A stretch of 64,000 nt of DNA from Caballeronia arvi (GTDB lineage: Bacteria; Pseudomonadota; Gammaproteobacteria; Burkholderiales; Burkholderiaceae). The stretch's first letter is position 1, and each line of letters opens with the position of its first letter. Shown in pieces: positions 18,107 to 26,224 of this stretch. The notes under the pieces are model-generated. The model was not told the DNA's origin. It was given only the letters and a program-made list of their open reading frames with translations, and made no database searches. The position numbers were made by a program, and so were the translations under genes. The stretch covers positions 186,001 through 250,000 of the forward strand of contig NZ_FCOM02000005.1 in NCBI RefSeq assembly GCF_001544695.2. The letters are read 5' to 3'.

Positions 18107-19031
18107 ATGGCCTTTAAACTTCCCGCACACCTGCACCGCAATCGTTTCGGCACGCTGTATTTCAGGCTGACCGTTCCTGTAGACTTGCGCGCAATCATTG
18201 GACAGGCGGAAATCTACCGCAGTCTAGGCACAGCCAGCGTCCGGCATGCCGCCGATAGCGCCCAAACCCTCAGAATCGCGCTACGGCGGCTTTTCGAGGA
18301 GTTGAAGAGTATGAGTGGGGAAGGGATGGACGAAGCCGCCAAAGCGGCGCTGCGCGTATTGATCGACAACCGGAGGCGCAATGCTCGCGACATGGAGGCG
18401 CGGGAGGAGCTGGAGCACCGGATCTCCCGGATGAAGTCCGAGCAGTTCCGCGTGGAGTCCGAGCACCGTCGCGTGTTGGAGGCGGCGCAAGCTGCACATG
18501 CAAGCGCCGTCGCGCAGGCTTTTGAGTCGGTCGCCGGGTCCGCAGAATCGAAGCAGCGAGTGCAGCCTCGCATGACAAACGCTCAAAAATCGCAACTCCA
18601 ACAGGATCGTCCCTCTACATAGCAAGCTGATCGAAATGGGGCTGTTGCGACATGTTGAAAAGGCGAAGCTTGAGGGCCGAACTCGGCTATTTCCTGAGAT
18701 TGATCTCAGCATCAGCACTTCCCACGTGGCTTCCAAATGGTTTGGACGTTATCGCGCCCGCTGCAAAGTCACAGGAGTTGAGGCGCCATTCCACTCGTTT
18801 CGCCATACCTTCATCACTCGCATCATGGATGCGGGCGGAAACTTGAGTCAGGTCGCTCCAATTGTCGATCATGGTGAAAAGCTCATCACCGGACATACGT
18901 ATTGGAACAAGCGAGACGCGCGTGCCCGTCGGGAAGTCGTTCAAATGTTCGCTGTGCCCGAACATATTGCCGCGTTGCTCCCTGACGTCGAGCAAGTGTC
19001 AGTAACCCAATCTCTAGTTAGATCGGGGTAG
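18107..19031 (+). pseudogene. Degraded tyrosine integrase of the second element
   Basis: The first part (18107-18622, MAFKLPAHLHRNRFGTLYFRLTVPVDLR) is the N-terminal arm domain of a DUF6538-type integrase. The second part, in another frame from about 18594 to 19031, begins IVPLHSKLIEMGLLRH. It carries the C-terminal catalytic motifs FHSFRHTF and GHTYW. The region with the first catalytic arginine is missing. The two frames meet near 18590-18605. Intact relatives are near 500 aa or longer, so an internal deletion plus a frameshift has killed the gene. It starts about 100 bp from the att-like site, as expected for the integrase of the element to its right. Confidence 0.8.
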
Positions 19032-19698
19032 AAGATGGGAGCCGCGCAATAACGCGTTGTAGCTGCCCCAGGGTCCACCGGCCGCCACGCGTCGCGGTAA
19101 CGCCGGTTCTGTTCAGTTCCTCAACAATCTGACGCTGCGTCAGACCGGCGGCGCGGTAGCTCTTTATGGTGCGGGCGAGGTTCGCCGCGAAGGAATCCGC
19201 CGTGCGTTGGCGGTCTTCTATGTTTCGTTTCAGGTTGGCAGGGCCGGTCGCGCCGAGCACCACGCCGCGTGCCTTAGCTGCGGCCAACGCGTCCCGTGTG
19301 CGCTCGCTAATGCGTTTCGCTTCGTGCTCTGCGAAGGCTGCCATGATGTGGATGGTCAGTTCATTGGCTTCCGGCATATCACACGCGACGAACCCTACCT
19401 TGCTTTCCATCATCCCCGCGATGAAGGCCACGTTTCGCGCAAGTCGATCGAGCTTGGCAATCAACAGCCGCGCACCCGTCTTTCGGCATAGCTCGATGGC
19501 TGCGCGCAACTGGGGCCGTTTCGTCAGAGCGTCCGCACCCTTCCCGGTCTCTGTTTCCATGAACTCTCCAACGGACTCCCATGCCCCACCGTTCAGATAC
19601 CGTGTGACCGCTTCGCGCTGTGCATCCAATCCCAGACCGCTCATCCCTTGGCGTGCTGTCGAAACCCGGTAATACGCTACGAACTTTCAGTTTGCCAT
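19018..19698 (-). pseudogene. Serine recombinase (resolvase) with stop at codon 4
   Basis: The body is a resolvase/invertase: GLGLDAQREAVTRYL, LLIAKLDRLARNVAFI, an E-helix region (AAFAEHEAKRISERTRDAL) and a C-terminal HTH (GLTQRQIVEELNRTGVTATRGG). The frame reads through codons for VAYYRVSTARQGM, including the catalytic Ser of RVST, upstream of the first internal ATG (19644). The natural start is ATG at 19698 with a GAGG ribosome site. Codon 4 is TGA (19689-19687), where relatives would probably have Gly (GGA). Re-initiation at 19644 would give 208 aa lacking the nucleophile. It overlaps the 3' end of the broken integrase by 14 bp. Confidence 0.8.
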
Positions 19699-19826
19699 TC
19701 GCTGACCTCGTTGAAGGACGATCGTCCAATGCGTAGTCAGTTTCCCTGCAAAGCGCTAAAAGGTCAATAAAAATCCGTGTTGACTAGAAAATGACTAATT
19801 GATAAAGTCTCGGCTTCATCTCGTTA

Positions 19827-20315
19827 GTGACACAAAAAATGACACAAGAACTTCTTAGCACACAGGCGGCGGCCGAGTTGGTAGCCGCTGAGATTGACGA
19901 ATCCGGGGGGGTAACCTATTGGTCGCGTTACCTGACGAATAACCGGCGCGAGGACCGCAGCCCGCCGCACCGCATTCCTTTCCAGCGCATCGGCGGCGGC
20001 GCGTTCTACCTGCGTCCAGACGTAGCGGCTTTCATCGCGTTCGAGAAGTCGCGCCGCCTTGGTGTTCTCAAGCTATCTGGGCGCGCTGCAGAGGCGTTGC
20101 GCGCCTTCGGCATTGGCGAAGCTGGCGGCGGCACAACCGGCCGTAACCTCGATTGCACGCTCACGGCGCAGCTCGACTCGACAACCGGCACACCATACGC
20201 GCAGCTCGTCATTCAGGACCCGCTGCTTGTCTTCCGAGTCGAACCCGATCAGCTTCGGGAGCTTCATTCCGAGATCGCAGCCACGCTCAAGGCGTTCGAG
20301 AGGTGGGCAAAATGA
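19827..20315 (+). CDS. Hypothetical protein of mobile-element module
   Basis: About 158-162 aa, no family recognised. Two starts are possible: GTG at 19827 or ATG at 19839 (MTQELLSTQ). The N-terminal third (STQAAAELVAAEIDESGGVTYWSRYLTNNRRED, then RIGGGAFYLRPDVAAFIAFEKS) resembles small DNA-binding proteins that place a residue-rich helix before a beta hairpin, which would fit an excisionase-like role. That is a guess. The stop overlaps the next ATG by 4 bp, so the two genes form one unit divergent from the resolvase. Confidence 0.6.
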   Translation: MTQKMTQELLSTQAAAELVAAEIDESGGVTYWSRYLTNNRREDRSPPHRIPFQRIGGGAFYLRPDVAAFIAFEKSRRLGVLKLSGRAAEALRAFGIGEAGGGTTGRNLDCTLTAQLDSTTGTPYAQLVIQDPLLVFRVEPDQLRELHSEIAATLKAFERWAK

Positions 20316-20668
20316 AGCTGACTGTGAAAGCCGTCAGATCAAGTGAGGCGGCTCACATCCTTCGTCGCGCGCTTGGCCCGGTGAGAGCGTGGGAGAAAGC
20401 ACTGGACGAAATGCGCCGGGACGAGGAGGCACATTACCTCGGTCTGCGGATCGAACCCTACGGTCGACAGCGCGATCAGACAGGATGCGCGCGTCCTGTC
20501 TATCTACTCGACAACGTGCTGGAGTTTGTTCGCCAAGCCCGTGAGGCCGCTCTGCACCCCACCAATCCTGGTCACGTCCAGATTTTCGAGGTCGAGATCG
20601 ACACGGCGATCGTGTGTCCGTGGCGATTCATCACATTGAAAACCAAGCGTCCCCATGCCGTTCATTGA
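20312..20668 (+). CDS. Hypothetical protein of mobile-element module
   Basis: 118 aa starting MKLTVKAVRSSEAAHILRRAL, ATGA-overlapped with the gene before it. No known domain is visible. The C-terminal part (ALHPTNPGHVQIFEVEIDTAIVCPWRFITLKT) looks like an alpha/beta fold. Its 3' end overlaps the next frame by 14 bp. The compact arrangement is typical of small phage or integrative-element replication modules. Confidence 0.6.
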   Translation: MKLTVKAVRSSEAAHILRRALGPVRAWEKALDEMRRDEEAHYLGLRIEPYGRQRDQTGCARPVYLLDNVLEFVRQAREAALHPTNPGHVQIFEVEIDTAIVCPWRFITLKTKRPHAVH

Positions 20669-21114
20669 GGCACGGACGGTGGACTACAGTGCGTTCAAGT
20701 TCGGTGCCGTGGTGGACTGGCTCGCCTTCGAGATAGAAACGGCCAGCCCCACACATGGCGGCACCATTTTCAAGTGTCCATTCGAGATTCAGGCGACAGG
20801 CAAGACGTTCCGTCTTTCGAACTACGTGACCCCATTGAACAAAGCATCAGGCGGCGTAGCCACGCGGTTCCGAGTTCGCTTTCAAGACGTGGCAAGCTGG
20901 GAAGTATTTCAGTTTCCGGAAGCAGCAGGACGGAATGGAACCGTTGCCCGCGCTGATCCACGGCCGCCACGCTCAGGTCGGCACGCGCAGGGAACGGCGG
21001 GATGAAAACCGTAGCAGGCGATTCTATGATCCGAACACCCGGGCCGACGTCGAGCTCAATGAGCGCGCGAGAAAGGCTCTTAGTCGGCTCACCGGGACCA
21101 TGCGCAAGAAATAA
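20655..21114 (+). pseudogene. Frameshifted gene, possibly a replication-initiation protein
   Basis: The frame from 20655 encodes MPFIEARTVDYSAFKFGAVV and continues sensibly through TRFRVRFQDVASWEVFQFPE, then turns into low-quality Arg/Pro/Gly-rich sequence ending at 21005. In the +1 frame from about 20935 a protein-like tail follows (RSRRFYDPNTRADVELNERA, ending TGTMRKK) and stops at 21114. The two pieces look like one protein joined by a frameshift near 20920-20940. The AFKFGAVVDWLAFEIE pattern reminds me of filamentous-phage RstA-like replication initiators, but the middle of such a protein is absent. Function is uncertain. Confidence 0.45.
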
Positions 21115-21855
21115 CATCTTGACGCGGTGGACGGAAATTCTGACTTTTTCTTAAGGGTGTATGTAGGTGCGACACGTGTTCGCGGTGATTTTCTAAAGAC
21201 TCTACTGCTACTTTTCTAGCGTCACGCGCCTTTCAATGCCTCTTGCTCCAGCAGCCTTAACGCTGAGCACAGGCTCCAGTTCGCGCCCACGCGTGCGTGC
21301 CTACATTTGATGTGAATAGTTACTCAGACAAAAGGCGATTTCGTTGATATTACGTATTTTTTTCGGTGTTGAGCGACCTTAGCACCCTTAGAAGAAGACA
21401 GTCCCAACAAGGGGCATCGTTAGAAATTTTTCTCCACTCTAGAAAAAAAACTTAGATGGCGCATCGACGTAGAAACGTGGCTGGGGGTAAGGTCCGCGAC
21501 GTGCCGGTGCGGGCGGTTTGTCCACCGAGATTGGTTCAAGAGACTGTCTCCTGCGCTCGCTACCTGCACGGTGAGCGCGTCGCAACTGTCAAGAACCTAG
21601 GAGCTATGATGCAGCACTCGCGGCCGAGCCAGCATTGCCGGCGATTTACGGGCGAAACAGGTGCGAGCACATTGAGAAGCGCCGGGCTGCCGGTTTGTTG
21701 AGGTTTGTCGACGAACGCTGACGCAGGACTTAGAATTCACCTGAGCAAGCTATGCAGCCTTGATGACTCTATGAGTCTGCGCAGGGTCGCAACTTTGCGA
21801 AAGATCCCCGCCTCGCTGCAGCCGAGGCAGCTACGCATCTGAAACACATCGACAC
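21115..21855. other. Gene-free, locally AT-rich stretch upstream of the methyltransferase
   Basis: About 740 bp without a supportable gene. One open frame (21456-21701) has no ribosome site and reads as Arg/Cys-rich non-protein sequence. Several A/T runs lie at 21351-21365 and 21424-21455, including the near-symmetric TTTTCTCCACTCTAGAAAA (21428-21446). It may hold the promoter of the following three-gene unit or a small RNA; I see nothing definite. Confidence 0.4.
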
Positions 21856-22899
21856 ATGACGAAGCGAACAAATAGCGTTCGAAATTTACGACAAACCTTG
21901 CGATTCAAGGAGTCCGCACTCGCCTTCGGGAACGCCAACGACTTCTACGAAACGTGGCAGGCGCCGACGGTGATAGTTTCAGATGGGCCCTACGGCTTAG
22001 GGAAATATCCGGGCGAACCGGTCAGTGTGAAGGCGTTGGCTGAATGGTATGCGCCCCACGTAGCAGCGTGGGCCAAGGCAGCAAGACCAGACACTACCTT
22101 GTGGTTCTGGAATTCAGAGCTCGGCTGGGCAAACGTTCACCCAATCTTGGAAGCGCACGGCTGGGATTATCAAGAGTGCTGTGTTTGGGACAAGGGAATC
22201 GCGCATGTGGCAGGTAACTGCAACTCTAAAACGATACGAGGCACTCCGGTCGTCACTGAGGTGGCGGTTCGTTACACCCGCAAAGTTCAGTTGGCGAAAG
22301 TCGATGGTAGTCTGGTAGGCATTAAAGAATGGGTGCGCGCTGAATGGCAACGAAGCGGTCTACCGATGAACCGCGCCAATGAAGCGTGTGGTGTCGCCAA
22401 CGCTGCGACGCGTAAATACCTTACTCAATGCCATTTGTGGTATTTCCCGCCTGCTGACGCCATGGCGAAGATGGCCGCTTACTGTGCAAAACACGGCCTG
22501 CCCACGACGCGACCTTACTTTTCCCTTGACGGGAAGAGTCCGCTCGACGCTCAACTATGGGAGCGTATGCGAGCTAAATGGAATCATTCGCACGGCGTGA
22601 CCAATGTCTGGACCTCGCCTGCAGTTCACGGTGCTGAGCGATTCAAGGCGTCGAGCGGCTACCTTCATGCGAATCAGAAACCTCTGGCGCTGATGGACTT
22701 CCAAATCTGTGCGTCATCGGACATCGGAGATAACGTTTGGGAGCCATTCGGCGGCCTTTGCTCTGCCTCGGTCGCGGCGCTCCGGTCGAACCGCTCTTTT
22801 TTTGCTGCCGAGGTAAATCCTGAGTATTTCGACGCCGCATCACAGCGGTTGCATCAAATCGCGCAAAATTTGGAAGTAAGACATGTCGACGCCGCCTGA
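21856..22899 (+). CDS. Beta-class DNA methyltransferase (N6-A or N4-C)
   Basis: 347 aa site-specific DNA methyltransferase. The catalytic motif IV appears early as SDGPYGLG (DGPY at residues 43-46) and the SAM-binding motif late as EPFGGLCSASVAAL (FGG at 298-300), the order of the beta class. HANQKPLALM lies just before motif I, as in related enzymes. The catalytic tetrad is DGPY rather than the commoner DPPY. The stop overlaps the start of the nuclease-like gene by 17 bp. It probably protects host sites from that nuclease. GC content and codon use are lower than in flanking core genes, which suggests transfer. Confidence 0.82.
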   Translation: MTKRTNSVRNLRQTLRFKESALAFGNANDFYETWQAPTVIVSDGPYGLGKYPGEPVSVKALAEWYAPHVAAWAKAARPDTTLWFWNSELGWANVHPILEAHGWDYQECCVWDKGIAHVAGNCNSKTIRGTPVVTEVAVRYTRKVQLAKVDGSLVGIKEWVRAEWQRSGLPMNRANEACGVANAATRKYLTQCHLWYFPPADAMAKMAAYCAKHGLPTTRPYFSLDGKSPLDAQLWERMRAKWNHSHGVTNVWTSPAVHGAERFKASSGYLHANQKPLALMDFQICASSDIGDNVWEPFGGLCSASVAALRSNRSFFAAEVNPEYFDAASQRLHQIAQNLEVRHVDAA

Positions 22900-23881
22900 G
22901 GACTCCAAGCTCGAGGAGCCTAACTTGCCCGATCCTCCCGTGCGCTCAGGATGCCCTACGGAAGAATGGCGGAAGCGCCATCCAGATCTCTATGAGAACG
23001 TCAGGAAGGCGTTAGAGGCGCTTCCGAATCATTTCACGTCTCACATCTCGATCGGCGGCATCGGTGCGACTGATTTGTTTAGCTTCAACAGTGCGTTGGG
23101 GACGGGGATCGAGCAAAGCGTTGTCGAGTCATTGAACGCGATGCGAGCTGTTTGGGACCCCACGGATAAGTATCAAACCTATCGCTTCGTTCGGCATGCA
23201 CAGAGCTTCCCGGACGTTCGACTCGAAGATTCCGGTTCTGATTCGAAGGAACCAATACTGTTGGGCATTGAATTGAAAGGCTGGTTTGCTCTATCGAAAG
23301 AAATGGAACCGTCTTTTCGCTTTACGGTTACGCCAAAAGCTTGCGCGGAGCAAGATCTGCTGGTCGTGGTGCCTTGGGTTTTCAGCAACGTAATCTCTGG
23401 CGTTCCCAAGCTACTGCCGCCGTTCATCGAGGAGGCTCGATGGGCCGCCCAAAAGAGAAACTATCACTGGCTCTACGAGCGCCGTAACCAGTCGAAATCG
23501 AAAGCCGAAATTCGGCCTGCTTCGCATCGACAGCCTTACCCACCCAAATCCGCTAATTCCTCAGACGCGGCGTTGAATGACAGCGGCGGCAATTTCGGTC
23601 GTGCCGCTCGTTCCGGTGTCATGCCAAAATTTGTTGGCGACACGTTGCGATTAGACGCGGCGGGAATTCCAATCGTTTATTGGATCAAGTTTCTTCGAGC
23701 CTTTACAGAAGGATCGTCTGAAAAAGCAATTGAGGCAGCGATCAAAGGTTTTTCCGAGGAAGCAAAACGATTGGCACCACTCTCGGAAGTAGATCGTTTA
23801 AGTGTTATTGCATATTTGGAAGCGCTGCTGAAAGTAGCAAAAGAGTGGTCGTCAGAGGACGATGCAGCAACAGAACAATAA
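22883..23881 (+). CDS. PD-(D/E)XK restriction endonuclease-like protein
   Basis: 332 aa. A nuclease core is visible: E77 in the helix GTGIEQSVVESLNAMR, then FPDVRLED with P110-D111, and GIELKGW with E130-x-K132, giving PD-X18-ELK. The following strand-rich part (SFRFTVTPKACAEQDLLVVVPWVFSNVISG) fits the rest of the fold. A variable linker near residues 205-245 leads to a helical C-terminal domain. It overlaps the methyltransferase gene and is 17 bp from the ATPase gene, so the three are surely co-transcribed. I infer a type II restriction enzyme or a related effector; cleavage is not proven by sequence. Confidence 0.68.
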   Translation: MSTPPEDSKLEEPNLPDPPVRSGCPTEEWRKRHPDLYENVRKALEALPNHFTSHISIGGIGATDLFSFNSALGTGIEQSVVESLNAMRAVWDPTDKYQTYRFVRHAQSFPDVRLEDSGSDSKEPILLGIELKGWFALSKEMEPSFRFTVTPKACAEQDLLVVVPWVFSNVISGVPKLLPPFIEEARWAAQKRNYHWLYERRNQSKSKAEIRPASHRQPYPPKSANSSDAALNDSGGNFGRAARSGVMPKFVGDTLRLDAAGIPIVYWIKFLRAFTEGSSEKAIEAAIKGFSEEAKRLAPLSEVDRLSVIAYLEALLKVAKEWSSEDDAATEQ

Positions 23882-23898
23882 CGAGGTTACGAGGCGCT

Positions 23899-25527
23899 AT
23901 GAAACGAGTAGATGAGTTAAGCTTTGGATTTGCTGACGCAGAAAATTATCGTAGGCGGGAAAACAAGAATACACTCAATCAGCTGTTCATTCGAAACGAT
24001 GCGCTCGATAATTTGTGTAAGCCGGAAATATCTTTTTTGATGGGCGAAAAGGGCACAGGTAAGACTGCCTATTCGGTTTATCTTTCAAATAACGAATACA
24101 AAAATACTCGTTCATCAATCAACTATGTTCGAGAGACAGAGTATCAGAAATTCATTGCGCTGAAAAAAGACAAGCAACTACAACTGTCCGACTATAGCGC
24201 TATTTGGAAAATTATTATAATGTTGCTGCTTTCGCAGCAAATTAAAGATGTTGAAGGCACTGGCTTCTTAGCGAAGGTCAGTGCCAAGTTCAGTGCGCTC
24301 GATAAGGCGGTCGATGACTATTACAATCGAGCTTTTTCTCCCGAAATCGCCTACGCGATTAGCTTTGCGTCGGAAAACAAGTTCTCGGCGGAACTTGTGC
24401 ACAAATATTTCAAGCTAGCTGGCGAGGACAAGGAGTCGATTCAATTCTCAGAATCGCGGTTCCAGATGAATCTGTTGTATGTTCAACGTCGGTTTCAAGA
24501 CGCTCTTAGTGCACTGAAGTTGAACAAAAACCATTTGATTTTTATCGATGGCATCGATGTGCGACCAAGTTTCGTCCCTTTCCATGACTACCTTGAATGC
24601 ATTAAGGGCTTGGCCAATGCAATCTGGGAGTTGAATAACGATTTTTTCCCAAAAATACGCGATTCTAAAGGGCGTCTGCGAGCCGTGCTGCTAATACGAC
24701 CGGACATATTCGACTCAATTGGTCTGCAAAACCAAAATACCAAACTTCGCGAAAATTCTGTCTTCCTTGATTGGCGAACGACTTATGACGCGCACCGCAC
24801 CTCCGAGCTTTTCAAGGTGACGGAGCATATGCTCGAGTCACAACAAGTGAAAACTCGCGAAGGCACTGCTGCTTGGGATCACTACTTTCCTTGGAATTCT
24901 TCAAGTGCGAAAGATTCGTATTCCTTTAATCTGCCCACTACTTCGTTTGTCGAATTCTTGCGCTGGTCATACTATCGTCCACGCGATATCTTAACGATGC
25001 TGAATTTGTTGAAAGATATGCAGTTGAGGTCCGACCCGCGAGCTCCGGTGTTTTCCGAAAAAATCTTTGATGGACCGGATTTTCAAACCGCATACTCCAA
25101 TTACCTTCTTGGCGAGGTCAAGGATCATCTTTCTTTCTACTACAGTCCTGATGAATACGGGTTGTTTATTAAGTTCTTTGAGTTTCTCGATGGAAAAAAC
25201 AAGTTTGATTACGAATTTTATGTAGCGGCATTTAAACTTTTAGAAGAGCACATTGCATCGACTTCGGCGGATAAGCCGGCTTTCATGGCCACTGCCAACG
25301 ACTTTCTGCAGTTCCTATACGATCTAAATGTCGTTTGCTATTTCGAGAAAACGGATCGAGACGAAACTCTGCTCCGTTGGTGTTTCCGTGAGCGCGAATA
25401 TTCCAACATTTCGCCTAAGGTAAAGGTCGGATTGGAATATCAGGTGTTCTACGGATTAGCTAAGGCGCTTAATGTCGGTAAGCCTCTGCGCAAGTCGAGT
25501 CGTGCCAGAGCGAACGGGGCAAAGTGA
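23899..25527 (+). CDS. P-loop ATPase resembling the Sll1717/FunZ family
   Basis: 542 aa. Walker A GEKGTGKT lies at residues 49-56 and a Walker B-like LIFIDGID at 213-220. A sensor-like segment LRAVLLIRPDIFDSIG and RENSVFLDWRTTYD follow, a pattern I associate with the Sll1717-type ATPases. The C-terminal half is helical with no membrane segment. The start is ATG at 23899 (MKRVDELSFG) with GAGG seven bases upstream, 17 bp after the nuclease gene; the frame is open 18 codons further upstream. The gene is clearly AT-richer than the chromosome. A role as motor or signal-sensing partner of the methyltransferase/nuclease pair is inferred from the operon only. Confidence 0.72.
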   Translation: MKRVDELSFGFADAENYRRRENKNTLNQLFIRNDALDNLCKPEISFLMGEKGTGKTAYSVYLSNNEYKNTRSSINYVRETEYQKFIALKKDKQLQLSDYSAIWKIIIMLLLSQQIKDVEGTGFLAKVSAKFSALDKAVDDYYNRAFSPEIAYAISFASENKFSAELVHKYFKLAGEDKESIQFSESRFQMNLLYVQRRFQDALSALKLNKNHLIFIDGIDVRPSFVPFHDYLECIKGLANAIWELNNDFFPKIRDSKGRLRAVLLIRPDIFDSIGLQNQNTKLRENSVFLDWRTTYDAHRTSELFKVTEHMLESQQVKTREGTAAWDHYFPWNSSSAKDSYSFNLPTTSFVEFLRWSYYRPRDILTMLNLLKDMQLRSDPRAPVFSEKIFDGPDFQTAYSNYLLGEVKDHLSFYYSPDEYGLFIKFFEFLDGKNKFDYEFYVAAFKLLEEHIASTSADKPAFMATANDFLQFLYDLNVVCYFEKTDRDETLLRWCFREREYSNISPKVKVGLEYQVFYGLAKALNVGKPLRKSSRARANGAK

Positions 25528-25666
25528 CCATCGAGGCGCTCGAGATTCGAAGCATCGACATGACGAGTATCGAGCGACTTGCTAAACTTCCCCGATGTAG
25601 TGTCCCGAGCAATACGGAACTCTTGGCAAGCCAACGCCCGGACGACAAGCAACGATAGGGGATGTC

Positions 25667-25711
25667 GTGGGGAGTAGGAGGAGGGTTCGATCCTCCTACT
25701 CCCACGAATTC
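25667..25711 (+). repeat. att-like site and hairpin at right end of second element
   Basis: GTTCGATCCTCCT (25685-25697) and CACGAATTC (25703-25711) repeat the two blocks of the site at 17987-18014, with a different middle. The same stretch forms a 15-bp hairpin: 25667-25682 pairs with 25691-25705 (TCCTCCTACTCCCAC) with one bulged G and the loop GGGTTCGA. No tRNA 5' half is present. Core-like genes begin right after it, so I take it as the chromosomal end of the integrated DNA. Confidence 0.5.
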
Positions 25712-25744
25712 AAAGGGCCTGGCTTAAACGTCAGGCCCTTTTTG
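25712..25744 (+). terminator. Rho-independent terminator
   Basis: AAAGGGCCTG pairs with CAGGCCCTTT across a 10-base loop, followed by more T. Terminators of this kind often follow tRNA genes in this group, which fits the idea that a tRNA 3' end once stood here. Confidence 0.75.
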
Positions 25745-25813
25745 ATTTCGGCACTCGCCGTCGCTGTCCACCATCGAGGTAAACTGAGCCACACATCGAA
25801 CGTGAGGTCGACA

Positions 25814-26221
25814 ATGCACTTCAACATCCGCGAAATCGATCACGTCGTGATTCGCTGCGCCGATCTCGACACCATGGTGCACTTCTATCGCACCGTGCTG
25901 GGCTGTCCGGTCGAGAAAGAGCAGCGCGATCTCGGGCTCGTACAGATGCGCGCCGGCCGCTCGCTTATCGACCTGCTGGCCGTCGGAGCAAAGATCGATC
26001 GCCCTGAAAGCGGCGCGCCGGGCGCGGGCCGCAACATGGATCATCTGTGCGTTCGCGTCGAACCATTCGATGCCGATGCGTTGCGCGCGCATCTCGAACA
26101 GCATGGCGCGCGCATCGGCGAAGAAGCGCGGCGGTACGGGGCCGAAGGCTTCGGCCCGTCGCTTTATCTGTTCGATCCCGAGGGCAACATGATCGAGCTC
26201 AAAGGACCACCCGAAGCCTGA
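25814..26221 (+). CDS. VOC (glyoxalase/dioxygenase-fold) family protein
   Basis: 135 aa starting MHFNIREIDHVVIRCADLDT, with GAGG before the ATG. It has the paired beta-alpha-beta-beta-beta modules of the vicinal-oxygen-chelate superfamily. Likely metal ligands are H9-region DHVVIR, NMDHLCVRVEPFDADA and the C-terminal SLYLFDPEGNMIELK with its conserved Glu. The substrate is not deducible; dioxygenase-type, glyoxalase or resistance functions are all possible. It is the first core-like gene after the islands. Confidence 0.88.
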   Translation: MHFNIREIDHVVIRCADLDTMVHFYRTVLGCPVEKEQRDLGLVQMRAGRSLIDLLAVGAKIDRPESGAPGAGRNMDHLCVRVEPFDADALRAHLEQHGARIGEEARRYGAEGFGPSLYLFDPEGNMIELKGPPEA

Positions 26222-26224
26222 ACG

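Noticed and set aside
21456..21701. 81-codon frame upstream of the methyltransferase
   Set aside because: No ribosome site and an Arg/Cys-rich product without similarity to anything I know.
25671..25684. TAGGAG at the right att site as a BREX methylation motif
   Set aside because: It matches the Bacillus cereus BREX motif by chance; the specificity of this PglX is unknown and one hexamer means nothing.
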